The position numbers and the translations under genes were made by a program. A model generated the notes under the pieces. That model made no database searches. It had not been told where the DNA came from and worked only from the letters and a program-made list of their open reading frames with translations. DNA of 35,970 bases from a virus, in IMG/VR virus record IMGVR_UViG_3300005436_000021, positions 1 to 35,970 of that record; one strand, given 5' to 3'. Numbering within the stretch: position 1 is the stretch's first letter; every line of letters begins with the position of its first letter. Positions 12,053-17,836 of this stretch are shown in pieces.

Positions 12053-12428
12053 CCCGCTCTGCTACCGGCTCCCGCACGAGGACGGGGAGACGATCTGCCG
12101 GGACCGAAACAACGACACCGACCCGTCACACTGCCTTGTGCACCAGGTGGACGAACCTGTCGACCGTGGCGTGTACCGGATCTGTTTCGAGTGCAAGCAC
12201 GTGTACCGGACCGCCAGGAGCCTCTGGTGGGCCAACCTGCGCACCGACTGGAGGTTGGCACGTGACTCCTACCACCGGCCGGCGGTCACATTGCCCGACT
12301 TCCTGGATGATGTGAAGTTGCCGGGTCGGTTACGTGCACGCCTGAGCTGGTACTGGTTCATGGTGCGTGCACTGGTACGTCGCCCCAGCAAGATCTGGAT
12401 GTGCGCGGAGTGCTCACATGACTTCTAG
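12042..12428 (+). CDS. Split zinc-finger protein (CFEC...CAEC), 128 aa
   Basis: ATG 12042 starts 11 bases inside the previous gene. Two Cys pairs are far apart: C48-F-E-C51 and C121-A-E-C124 (followed by SHDF). They are probably brought together on one zinc ion by the helical segment between them, which has an Arg/Trp-rich region (TARSLWWANLRTDWRLARD). Extra Cys/His at C7, C19 and C31 in the N-terminus may form a second site (SHCLVH). The C-x-E-C-x-H-V-Y-R-T-A-R pattern is recurrent in actinobacteriophages. Nucleic-acid binding is plausible but inferred. Confidence 0.72.
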   Translation: MNTDPLCYRLPHEDGETICRDRNNDTDPSHCLVHQVDEPVDRGVYRICFECKHVYRTARSLWWANLRTDWRLARDSYHRPAVTLPDFLDDVKLPGRLRARLSWYWFMVRALVRRPSKIWMCAECSHDF

Positions 12429-12645
12429 GTCCGACATTCTTGACACATCCGACCGCGAGGGTCACGATGGACGGATCGCGGTACCCGGGTCCAGCAGAGT
12501 TTGGCGGCCCGGGTACCTGCATGAAGGAAACGCCCCCACCGTGGACGGCCGCTACACCCAGGACTTCGGCTACGAGGGCTGGGACATGTACAACGACCCT
12601 GATCCAACGGCGAGGAGGGGTAATGGAACCGTTCTGGGAGGATGA
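12418..12645 (+). CDS. Hypothetical protein, 75 aa
   Basis: Starts at ATG 12418, just before the stop of the previous gene, and ends 23 bases into the next. The composition is Gly/Asp/Tyr-rich with aromatic clusters (SRVWRPGYLHEG, RYTQDFGYEGWDMY), probably an irregular or intrinsically flexible chain. There is no strong ribosome-binding site. The other frames here are less protein-like, so I keep it, but with reduced confidence. Confidence 0.52.
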   Translation: MTSRSDILDTSDREGHDGRIAVPGSSRVWRPGYLHEGNAPTVDGRYTQDFGYEGWDMYNDPDPTARRGNGTVLGG

Positions 12646-12769
12646 TCACACCACCTACCTGGAGCGTCATCACTACGAACCGACTAGTGACGACATCCCC
12701 GAGGGTGCCATCAATGCCTGGGGGCAGTGGACCAGCGACCCTGCCCCCTACCAGGCCGTCGAAGACTGA
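12623..12769 (+). CDS. Hypothetical acidic protein, 48 aa
   Basis: ATG 12623 has GAGGAGGGGTA directly upstream, a good ribosome-binding site. The peptide is acidic and aromatic (EPFWEDDHTTYLERHHYE, NAWGQWTSD), ending QAVED. It is similar in character to the preceding 75-aa protein, but I see no convincing alignment. Too short for confident fold assignment. Acidic miniproteins of phages are sometimes DNA mimics, which I only mention as an alternative. Confidence 0.58.
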   Translation: MEPFWEDDHTTYLERHHYEPTSDDIPEGAINAWGQWTSDPAPYQAVED

Positions 12770-12782
12770 CAAGGGAGAACAC

Positions 12783-13100
12783 ATGATCGACCAGGACACT
12801 CTTGACCGGTTCAAGCTGGCACAGGGGTCCGCGCACGCCAACGGCACCAGTCTCGCCTACGAGCTGGATACCGCCGGGCTGCTGTTCACCGCCGAGAAGC
12901 ACCTCGCCGACCGGCTGTTCATGTTGGCCGGCATCAGGTCATGCTTCACCGACTGGACCACAGCCGCCGACGCGCTGGCAAAGCACCTTCCGCCGCAGCA
13001 CCAGGCGTTGACGGCGGCGTCGGTGGTGGCGGCGGTGCACGCCTGGATCGGGGACCTGATCGCCGAGGGGGAGGCGATCCGTGACGGCGCCGGAACTTAA
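12783..13100 (+). CDS. Hypothetical helical protein, 105 aa
   Basis: ATG 12783 follows AAGGGAGAACAC. The protein is nearly all helical: LDRFKLAQGSAHANG, an Ala/Leu helix with a membrane-compatible but short stretch (KHLADRLFMLAGIRS), then ALTAASVVAAVHAWIGDLIAEG. No catalytic pattern. Its last 20 bases overlap the next GTG-initiated gene. Function unknown. Confidence 0.66.
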   Translation: MIDQDTLDRFKLAQGSAHANGTSLAYELDTAGLLFTAEKHLADRLFMLAGIRSCFTDWTTAADALAKHLPPQHQALTAASVVAAVHAWIGDLIAEGEAIRDGAGT

Positions 13101-13326
13101 GCCGTGGGCGTGTGAGCACTGCGGCCTGGTGGCGCCGGTCCTCGCCGATGAGCCGGGATTGAACGTCACGGCACTGCGGGTGAAGGGGTGGCACCTGTAC
13201 GAGGGCTACAACTTCACCCGCACCGCCATCATTCGCAAGGCGATCTGTCCCGAGGGTGCCAGGGATCGTCAGGCCCCCCGGGTATCGTCATCGGGGCCGA
13301 AGAGGAAGAAGCAGAAGACCATTTGA
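13081..13326 (+). CDS. Small Cys-containing basic protein, 81 aa
   Basis: GTG 13081, overlapping the preceding gene by 20 bases. A C11-E-H-C14 pair near the N-terminus plus C56-P may hold a metal. An aromatic region (WHLYEGYNF) lies between. The C-terminus is strongly basic (GPKRKKQKTI), fitting nucleic-acid binding. Its stop codon TGA forms part of the -35 hexamer of the next promoter (TTGACC, 13323-13328), so it ends the first section of this operon. Confidence 0.65.
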   Translation: MTAPELKPWACEHCGLVAPVLADEPGLNVTALRVKGWHLYEGYNFTRTAIIRKAICPEGARDRQAPRVSSSGPKRKKQKTI

Positions 13327-13352
13327 CCCCACGGGGGGTGGGGTGCTAGGCT
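13323..13352 (+). promoter_or_regulatory. Internal SigA-type promoter of the resolvase group
   Basis: TTGACC (13323-13328) and TAGGCT (13347-13352) are separated by 18 bases, close to the consensus -35/-10 layout of actinobacterial primary sigma factors. The spacer holds CCCACGGGGGGTG (13328-13340), identical to the 13 bases in the leftward promoter region at 9414-9426 (opposite strand). Transcription would begin near 13359, leaving a leader of about 33 bases before GTG 13392. Confidence 0.65.
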
Positions 13353-13357
13353 TGCCC

Positions 13358-13377
13358 TTGACCGCGACACAGGTCAA
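13358..13377. promoter_or_regulatory. TTGACC/GGTCAA inverted repeat, operator candidate
   Basis: A perfect 6-bp inverted repeat (TTGACC at 13358-13363, GGTCAA at 13372-13377) with an 8-base centre lies between the putative transcription start and the ribosome-binding site AGGAGGA. The half-site TTGACC also forms the -35 hexamer 35 bases upstream. It could be a dimer-binding operator or a small leader hairpin next to the ribosome-binding site. Confidence 0.45.
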
Positions 13378-13391
13378 CCAAGGAGGATGAA

Positions 13392-13769
13392 GTGACACAG
13401 GCAACGCGCAAGAAGTACAACAAGGTCGTCAACCTGGACGCCACCGAGGAACTGATCGTCGCCGAACGGGAAGCCACCAAACTGGCGGCAGCCTGGGGCG
13501 AGCGGGCCAAGCAGTTGCGTGCCGCCATCGAGGCGGTCATGGGCGACGCGGACGCCGGCACCGTACGTGGCCGGGTCGTGGTGACCCACCTTCCCAAGGA
13601 GCAGTGGGCCGTTGCCCGGCTGCGCAGCGAGTACCCGGACCTCACCGCCCAGTTCGTGGAGATCGTGGCCAAGGAGGAGTTCGTCCTGGACAAGTTCCGC
13701 GTCGCCTACCCCGACATCGCCCGCCAGTACCAGGTCAAGTCGTTCGGTTCGACCTACGAGGTGCGCTGA
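13392..13769 (+). CDS. Hypothetical protein, 125 aa
   Basis: GTG 13392 has an ideal ribosome-binding site (AGGAGGATGAA). A helical N-terminal two thirds (ATEELIVAEREATKLAAAWG, AKQLRAAIEAVMG) is followed by a beta strand with GRVVVTHLP and an alpha/beta end (ARLRSEYPDLTAQF). The helix-then-GRVV...YPD layout recalls the C-terminal accessory region often fused to YqaJ/lambda-exonuclease-type nucleases. Here no nuclease motif is present, so it would be a stand-alone accessory. That comparison is from memory and tentative. Confidence 0.65.
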   Translation: MTQATRKKYNKVVNLDATEELIVAEREATKLAAAWGERAKQLRAAIEAVMGDADAGTVRGRVVVTHLPKEQWAVARLRSEYPDLTAQFVEIVAKEEFVLDKFRVAYPDIARQYQVKSFGSTYEVR

Positions 13770-14233
13770 TGAAGCGGGCTGACCTGCAACTGGGCACCGA
13801 CTACCTGTACCGGCCGTCCACCTACAGCACCAGTCGCCGGTGCAGGCTGGTGAACCTGGAGCGCTACGCCGGGCGCAACACGTGGTCACGTTTGTCGGGA
13901 CCCGGCTACGTGCAGTCCCCCACCGGCACCCGTGCCCTGGTGGACATCTGGTACGACGAGGACGAGGCGCCGATCCGTGAGGCGGTCCCGCTGACCCGGA
14001 TCATCGGCCCCTGGGTGGAGTGCAAGGCTGCCGAGGACGCCGAACGCAAGGCCAAGCGAGCCAAGGAACTGACGGAACGGGAAGCCTACGATGCGCGTCG
14101 TGCGCAGGTGGGTGCCCTGTTGAAGCGCATCAACCACGACGACACTCGTGGCGTGGACTACAACGACCGGGACCGGACTGTGACGATGTCCGTCGCCCTG
14201 CTCCAGCACCTGGTCGAAGGGTACGAGGAGTGA
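13769..14233 (+). CDS. Hypothetical protein, 154 aa
   Basis: ATG 13769 in a TGATG junction. Residues about 1-85 are beta-rich with many Arg/Tyr (YLYRPSTYSTSRRCRLV, GPGYVQSPTG, ALVDIWYDEDE), compatible with an OB- or SH3-like nucleic-acid-binding domain. They are followed by a long charged helix (AAEDAERKAKRAKELTERE) and a C-terminal segment (VTMSVALLQHLVEGYEE). Immediately before the resolvase-like gene and co-translated with it, so a role in DNA handling is plausible. Confidence 0.68.
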   Translation: MKRADLQLGTDYLYRPSTYSTSRRCRLVNLERYAGRNTWSRLSGPGYVQSPTGTRALVDIWYDEDEAPIREAVPLTRIIGPWVECKAAEDAERKAKRAKELTEREAYDARRAQVGALLKRINHDDTRGVDYNDRDRTVTMSVALLQHLVEGYEE

Positions 14234-14805
14234 GTGCCGCAAGGCGCAAGGGGACCGCTGCCGAGTCGGTGGCGGTCTCCTACTTGCGCGCCAACGGATT
14301 CCTATTCGCGGAACGACGAGCACTTCACGGCTCCCTGGACCTGGGCGACATCACCGGAACCCCCGGCATCTGCTGGGAGGTGAAGAGCTGCGCCACCCCA
14401 TCCTGGCCGGCGTGGATGCGTGAACTTGAGTCCGAGCGGCTCAACTCTCGCTCGGCGCTGGGTTTCCTGGTGTACAAGCCGAAGGGCAAGGGCGCCGGCA
14501 GGGTGGCCACCTGGCAGGTGGGGATGTCGGCCGACACCTTCCGCGCCATCTCCGACCCGGATGTGGGATGCCAGTTCTACCAGGCGGGTGCCGCCGACCT
14601 GGGTCCTTTGGTGGCCGATGCCGCCGGCCGCATCACGACCCGTTACCCGTTGGCGGTGGCACGGGTCAGGCCGCGAGGCACCGACCTTGAGCGTGGCGAC
14701 TGGCCCGCCTACACCTACCTGTCCTGGGCTGTGGCGATGCTGCGCCAGGCGGGCTACGGTTCCCCGATCGAGGAGGTGAGCACCGATGATCGTGTTCCGG
14801 CGTGA
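14230..14805 (+). CDS. Holliday-junction-resolvase-like PD-(D/E)XK endonuclease
   Basis: 191 aa from GTG 14230 (overlap with the previous stop). The N-terminus (RKGTAAESVAVSYLRANGF) and the catalytic block D37-L-G-D40-I-x8-W-E50-V-K52 fit the PD-(D/E)XK fold of the small resolvase-like nucleases common in actinobacteriophages. D40, E50 and K52 are the presumed active site, and E12 is a possible extra ligand. After about residue 75 the chain has a KPKGKGAGRVATWQVG strand region as in that family. The C-terminal 90 residues are an extension, probably substrate- or partner-binding. Expected role: cleaving branched recombination or replication intermediates. Confidence 0.82.
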   Translation: MSAARRKGTAAESVAVSYLRANGFLFAERRALHGSLDLGDITGTPGICWEVKSCATPSWPAWMRELESERLNSRSALGFLVYKPKGKGAGRVATWQVGMSADTFRAISDPDVGCQFYQAGAADLGPLVADAAGRITTRYPLAVARVRPRGTDLERGDWPAYTYLSWAVAMLRQAGYGSPIEEVSTDDRVPA

Positions 14806-15058
14806 CGGTGGCAAGAGTGCCCAGATCACCCTGACGCTGACTATCGAGCCGCGTGACGATGCGCAGCTCATCTCCGCCGACGCCGACTTCCCCCAGCGGA
14901 TGGCGGTCGGTCCCAACGACTGGGACGCTTTCGATGAGCGTGCCGTGGTGAACGAGATCAACAGCCTGATCGAGCAGTGGTGGCCCAAGTACGAGCTGTT
15001 CTGGCGCATTACCCGGGTGCAGGTTGCGCAAGACACCCCGGGACGTGAGCCACGGTGA
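14786..15058 (+). CDS. Hypothetical protein, 90 aa
   Basis: ATG 14786 follows GGAGGTGAGCACCG and lies inside the end of the resolvase gene. The chain has strands (AQITLTLTIEPRDDAQLIS), an acidic region (NDWDAFDERAVVNE) and a helix with Trp pairs (INSLIEQWWPKYELFW). No known motif. Coupled to the nuclease gene, so it may modulate it, but this is only position. Confidence 0.65.
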   Translation: MIVFRRDGGKSAQITLTLTIEPRDDAQLISADADFPQRMAVGPNDWDAFDERAVVNEINSLIEQWWPKYELFWRITRVQVAQDTPGREPR

Positions 15059-15459
15059 CGGTACGCAGGGGTGTGACGAAGGCCCACACCACCATCGACA
15101 TGGTGGGCACCTGGCGCCCGACGGTGCACAACACTCCCCGCCAGTGGCAACCTGAGGAGATCACCCACTGCCGGCAGGTGCTCCAGGCGTGGGGTGTGGG
15201 GGCCGAGGTGATCGACGCGTTGGGACTGACGGTGACCCCGGACGGTCCAGCCGACCTGACCTGGATGATCGCCGACGTCACCGACATCAACGGGCGGGTG
15301 AAGTCAGCGCACCGCCGGCACCGCAAAAGGTCACTGGATGGCGGAGAACGCCTGGAAGAAGAGCAGGGCACTGGTCGGGTTGATCAGCAACTGGGCACCG
15401 TAGATGTCCACCGGGAAGATCCCCGTGCGCCCACGCGCAGACGCCGGGGCGGTAAATGA
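15055..15459 (+). CDS. Hypothetical protein, 134 aa; 3' third antisense to a virion gene
   Basis: GTG 15055 overlaps the previous stop (GTGA). The first 92 residues look protein-like (TIDMVGTWRPTVHNT, EEITHCRQVLQAWGVG, DVTDINGRVKSAHRR). From about position 15331 the frame runs antisense to the convergent gene 15331-15681. There it becomes low-complexity and charged, ending in RRRRGGK. The functional part probably ends near residue 92; the tail may have been acquired when two modules were joined. No terminator is visible at this convergence. Confidence 0.6.
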   Translation: MTVRRGVTKAHTTIDMVGTWRPTVHNTPRQWQPEEITHCRQVLQAWGVGAEVIDALGLTVTPDGPADLTWMIADVTDINGRVKSAHRRHRKRSLDGGERLEEEQGTGRVDQQLGTVDVHREDPRAPTRRRRGGK

Positions 15460-15681
15460 CCTGGCGGTCACCCCCAGGTCGGTGTCGACGTTGCGGGCGA
15501 CCAGCACCGTGAACGCGTGCGAGGCGCCACCGTCGGTGTTGACCACCTCCAGGTAGGTGCCGCCATCGTTGTTGCAGATCATGAAGTTGGTGGCATCCCC
15601 CGCCACCGACGGTGCCAGGGTGTCGGTCAGGAAGATCTCACGACTGGTCGGGTACACCGTGAGCTGCGTTCTGGCTGCCAC
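15331..15681 (-). CDS. Small beta-rich virion-type protein, 116 aa
   Basis: GTG 15681 with GGGAGGCGAC upstream. The chain is an all-beta pattern: LTVYPTSREIFL, a FMICNNDGGTYLEVVNTDGG core, HAFTVLVARN, then TGIFPVDIYGAQLLINPTS and a terminal FFQAF. This resembles small beta-sandwich proteins encoded near tail-tip or decoration genes in actinobacteriophages, which carry a similar T-x-L-x-V-x-N-T core. It is the last gene of the leftward virion operon. A minor tail or decoration role is inferred; the exact location is unknown. Confidence 0.7.
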   Translation of the reverse strand: MAARTQLTVYPTSREIFLTDTLAPSVAGDATNFMICNNDGGTYLEVVNTDGGASHAFTVLVARNVDTDLGVTARSFTAPASARGRTGIFPVDIYGAQLLINPTSALLFFQAFSAIQ

Positions 15682-15997
15682 GTCGCCTCCCCCGGTTGGT
15701 GTGCGGGGGAAGTTTCCCCAGCGGTTGCATGGTGAGTTTAACCCCCGCGCGTCGCTCGATGTAGCCGGTGATCAGGCGGCAGGTGCGCCACACCTCCCAG
15801 ATGGCACGGTTGTTGACGGTGCCCGAGATCTGGAGGTAACCGAACGCCTCCCCGCTGACGGCAAGGTCGGTGACCCGCTTGCCGTGGCGGGGATGGTCGG
15901 CGAAGCGTCGCACGCTCCTTCTGGCCGCTGTACTGGCCGCTGCCAGCTTCTCCGGGGCGACCGGTACCGTCCAGAGGTAACGCCGGCTACAGGTCAT
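15638..15997 (-). CDS. Hypothetical protein, 119 aa
   Basis: ATG 15997 overlaps the preceding membrane-protein stop (ATGA). Basic and mixed alpha/beta: RRYLWTVPVAPEKLAAAST, RRSVRRFADHPRHG, then VSGEAFGYLQISGTV and a helix (WEVWRTCRLITGYIERR). The last 44 bases overlap the next gene, and the corresponding residues (RGRRRGSQNAAHG) are low-complexity. Cytoplasmic or virion-associated; no family recognised. Confidence 0.65.
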   Translation of the reverse strand: MTCSRRYLWTVPVAPEKLAAASTAARRSVRRFADHPRHGKRVTDLAVSGEAFGYLQISGTVNNRAIWEVWRTCRLITGYIERRAGVKLTMQPLGKLPPHTNRGRRRGSQNAAHGVPDQS

Positions 15998-16269
15998 TGT
16001 GGGACGTCCTTCAGGGTGCAGCCGTAGGTGACCACCAGGTTGTGGATCTCCAGGGCGATCAGTCGCGTGTTGGTGGTGCCGGGCGGCACGGAGTGGTTGA
16101 CGATGTCGATGGTCTCTAGTAGACCGCACCACTTGCGTTCTTCCTGGCTGACCGCGTACCCGGTGTAGATGAAGCTGCCCAGTGCCAGCGCCAGCACCGA
16201 CAGCAGGTACACCATGATCGCCCAGCCGCGTCTGGTCAGTTTCACCTTGGCCAGCACCTTGTCTATCAT
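15994..16269 (-). CDS. Single-pass membrane protein (lysis-region candidate), 91 aa
   Basis: ATG 16269 overlaps an upstream TGA (ATGA). A basic N-terminus (KVLAKVKLTRRGW) is followed by one transmembrane helix at about residues 16-38 (AIMVYLLSVLALALGSFIYTG). A 50-residue outer domain contains two cysteines (KWCGLLE and TYGCTLK), which could form a disulfide in the periplasm-like space. This topology resembles spanin/LysZ-type or antiholin-like small phage proteins. The neighbouring genes are also membrane proteins, but no endolysin is present, so lysis is only a suggestion. Confidence 0.65.
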   Translation of the reverse strand: MIDKVLAKVKLTRRGWAIMVYLLSVLALALGSFIYTGYAVSQEERKWCGLLETIDIVNHSVPPGTTNTRLIALEIHNLVVTYGCTLKDVPQ

Positions 16270-16424
16270 CCGCGCACCACCAGCATGATCGTCACGTAGA
16301 CGGTGAAGACGGTGACGAGGAAGGACGAGGAGATGACGATGATTCGACTGTATCCGGGTGAGTTTCGTTGCCACCCCGGCCGAGGGACACGATGGACAGG
16401 ATCCCCGGAACTCCCAAGAGGCAC
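16266..16424 (-). CDS. Possible membrane peptide in alternate frame (start unresolved)
   Basis: In the -1 frame relative to the gene 16292-16555 the bases 16266-16345 encode a clean hydrophobic segment (IIVISSSFLVTVFTVYVTIM) ending VVRG. Its TGA forms an ATGA junction with the next gene. The only in-frame start nearby is GTG 16424, without a ribosome-binding site, giving 52 residues. Alternatively the segment is reached by a -1 frameshift from the upstream frame. No canonical slippery heptamer was found. The ATGA junction is the main argument that this frame is read. Confidence 0.38.
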   Translation of the reverse strand: MPLGSSGDPVHRVPRPGWQRNSPGYSRIIVISSSFLVTVFTVYVTIMLVVRG

Positions 16425-16555
16425 CCAGCCAGGGTCAACAGCCCAGGATCGGAATGGCCCGAGATCGTTTCGTTGATCACGATGAAGATCCCGGCTCCAA
16501 ACGATCCCAGGTCCCGGATCACCACCACGACCTTTTGCACCGTTGCCCAGCTCAC
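16292..16555 (-). CDS. Two-pass membrane protein, holin-like, 87 aa
   Basis: GTG 16555, first gene after the hairpin at 16615-16635, with GGGGAAG upstream. Two hydrophobic segments: residues about 6-28 (VQKVVVVIRDLGSFGAGIFIV) and about 38-58 (GLLTLAGCLLGVPGILSIVSL). A polar tail follows that becomes a Ser/Pro repeat (SSSSPRPSSSPSSPST). The tail is out of frame with a hydrophobic segment described separately, so its low complexity may reflect a frame conflict. Small two-helix proteins at the end of tail genes are often holins or their companions. Not proven. Confidence 0.62.
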   Translation of the reverse strand: MSWATVQKVVVVIRDLGSFGAGIFIVINETISGHSDPGLLTLAGCLLGVPGILSIVSLGRGGNETHPDTVESSSSPRPSSSPSSPST

Positions 16556-16593
16556 CCACTTCCCCGCCCTTCCCGCCGCGTGACACTGGGCAC

Positions 16594-16599
16594 ATAGTA
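16594..16599 (-). promoter_or_regulatory. Possible -10 element before the membrane genes
   Basis: TACTAT on the minus strand (plus 16594-16599) is a good -10 match, located between the hairpin at 16615-16635 and GTG 16555. No matching -35 lies 16-18 bases upstream; that region is the small palindrome ATCAACATTGAT (16601-16612) and the hairpin. If real, it would give the membrane genes a separate start after the tail genes terminate. Confidence 0.3.
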
Positions 16600-16614
16600 G
16601 ATCAACATTGATGA

Positions 16615-16635
16615 CTCCCCATCCATCATGGGGAG
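16615..16635 (-). terminator. Hairpin after the tail-protein genes
   Basis: CTCCCCAT (16615-16622) and ATGGGGAG (16628-16635) form an 8-bp perfect stem with a 5-base loop. The hairpin overlaps the stop of the gene 16626-17210. A second short palindrome (ATCAA CA TTGAT, 16601-16612) follows in the direction of transcription. It is the only gap in this part of the operon and probably terminates or attenuates the tail transcript. Confidence 0.6.
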
Positions 16636-17210
16636 CGGATCTTACGAAGTTGCAGGCCGAACGCGACAGTCATGGTCGCCGGGCCCCCGTTGTACAGGAA
16701 GGCCAACCCCACGGTCCCGGCCACCGAGAAGTACGGCATTCCTACACAGGTCAGGTAGAACTGGGCGTCAAGGGCATCGGTGGGCGGCGGGCACATGGTG
16801 CTGCGCGCGTAGCCGGCGCCATTCTGGAGCACCGAGAAGCGCAGGCTGGTGGGGAGGGAGCCGGAAGCTACCCCGTAAAGCTGCGCCTGCATATGCCACA
16901 GGCCGGTGCCGACGTTGATGATGCCGGTGGAGTGCGAGGAGAAGGGGTCGGTGACGATCCCGTCCGGGTTCCACACCCCGCCGCCGTCACAGTTGAAGAT
17001 CAACGTGGTGGAGGTGGCCAGGGTGATCGTCTGCACCGACGACACACCCACCAGCAGCGTCTGGTCGTGCAGCAGATTGGTCTGCTCAGTGGCCACGGTA
17101 CCCAGCGTGGTGTCGATGTCGGTCATCAGGGTCTGCACCGTGGAGGCGTTATACACCTCGGTGTCGTACGGGTACGGCCAGGAGTAGACCGGTGTCGTGC
17201 CTCCCATCAC
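16626..17210 (-). CDS. Minor tail protein, tail-tip paralog 3, 194 aa
   Basis: GTG 17210 overlaps the upstream stop. N-terminal module: YSWPYPYDTEVYNAS then a helix (TVQTLMTDIDTTLG), matching the [IW]-P-Y-P plus helix module of the two upstream genes. Residues about 50-194 are an all-beta domain (TLATSTTLIFNC, GLWHMQAQLYGVAS, SLRFSVLQNG, LAFLYNGG, MTVAFGLQL) typical of a C1q/TNF-like jelly roll in receptor-binding tail proteins. It would be held at the tail tip by its N-terminus and contact the host surface. Confidence 0.75.
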   Translation of the reverse strand: MMGGTTPVYSWPYPYDTEVYNASTVQTLMTDIDTTLGTVATEQTNLLHDQTLLVGVSSVQTITLATSTTLIFNCDGGGVWNPDGIVTDPFSSHSTGIINVGTGLWHMQAQLYGVASGSLPTSLRFSVLQNGAGYARSTMCPPPTDALDAQFYLTCVGMPYFSVAGTVGLAFLYNGGPATMTVAFGLQLRKIRSP

Positions 17211-17836
17211 GTCACCAACGGGCAGATACGCGTCATGGAAACGCGGCAGTTGACGACGTTGACGGTGGAGGCGATGTTGCCGTGCTCGAACTGCACCAGA
17301 ATGTAGGAGTTGCCACTCATCCTGGTCAGGCCCATCGCGGTCAGGGAGTGGGTGGTGGTGCCGGTGTCGTAGTCCTTGCCGAAGAAGTTGTCCACCGCAG
17401 CCACCGGAAGGCTGGTGTTGTCGAACACCGAGATGCGAAGGGTCCGGTAGGAGGTGGCGGTGACCGTGCCGGTGGGGTCGGACTCGATGAACGCCTCCAC
17501 CAGGTACCAGCCGGCGTCAAGGATGCTGGTGACAGCGGGTGTCAGCACCGCCGGCCCCGCCACCACGGAAGCCACCGGAAGCCCGGAGTAGGGGCTGTTG
17601 GGCGCGTACACGGTGGTGTCGAAGTCGATGGTGGACAGCACGTCATGGGCGAACGGGCCCTGGGTGCCGGAGATCGTCAACACGCACGACTGCGGTTGCG
17701 CCAGGTTCTGGTAGCCCACATCCACGCCGTGCAGCAACGCTTCGGTGGTCTCCGCCAGGTACTGCAACTCGGTTCCCCAGGCCGCCGGGTCGTCCGGTTC
17801 CGGGTAGGGGATGCCCCAGGTGGGTGTCTGTTTCAC
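17207..17836 (-). CDS. Minor tail protein, tail-tip paralog 2, 209 aa
   Basis: GTG 17836 in a GTGA overlap. Starts WGIPYPEPDDPAAWGTELQ followed by a helix (YLAETTEALLHG), the clearest example of the anchor module shared by three tandem genes. The C-terminal domain is beta-rich (AGWYLVEAFIESDP, SYRTLRISVF, NSYILVQFEHG). The motif pair GWYLVEAFI and YILVQFEHG is arranged as in its neighbours (GWYDVGIYVHTG, GLWHMQAQLYG). Probable receptor-binding or tail-tip decoration protein. Confidence 0.75.
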   Translation of the reverse strand: MKQTPTWGIPYPEPDDPAAWGTELQYLAETTEALLHGVDVGYQNLAQPQSCVLTISGTQGPFAHDVLSTIDFDTTVYAPNSPYSGLPVASVVAGPAVLTPAVTSILDAGWYLVEAFIESDPTGTVTATSYRTLRISVFDNTSLPVAAVDNFFGKDYDTGTTTHSLTAMGLTRMSGNSYILVQFEHGNIASTVNVVNCRVSMTRICPLVT

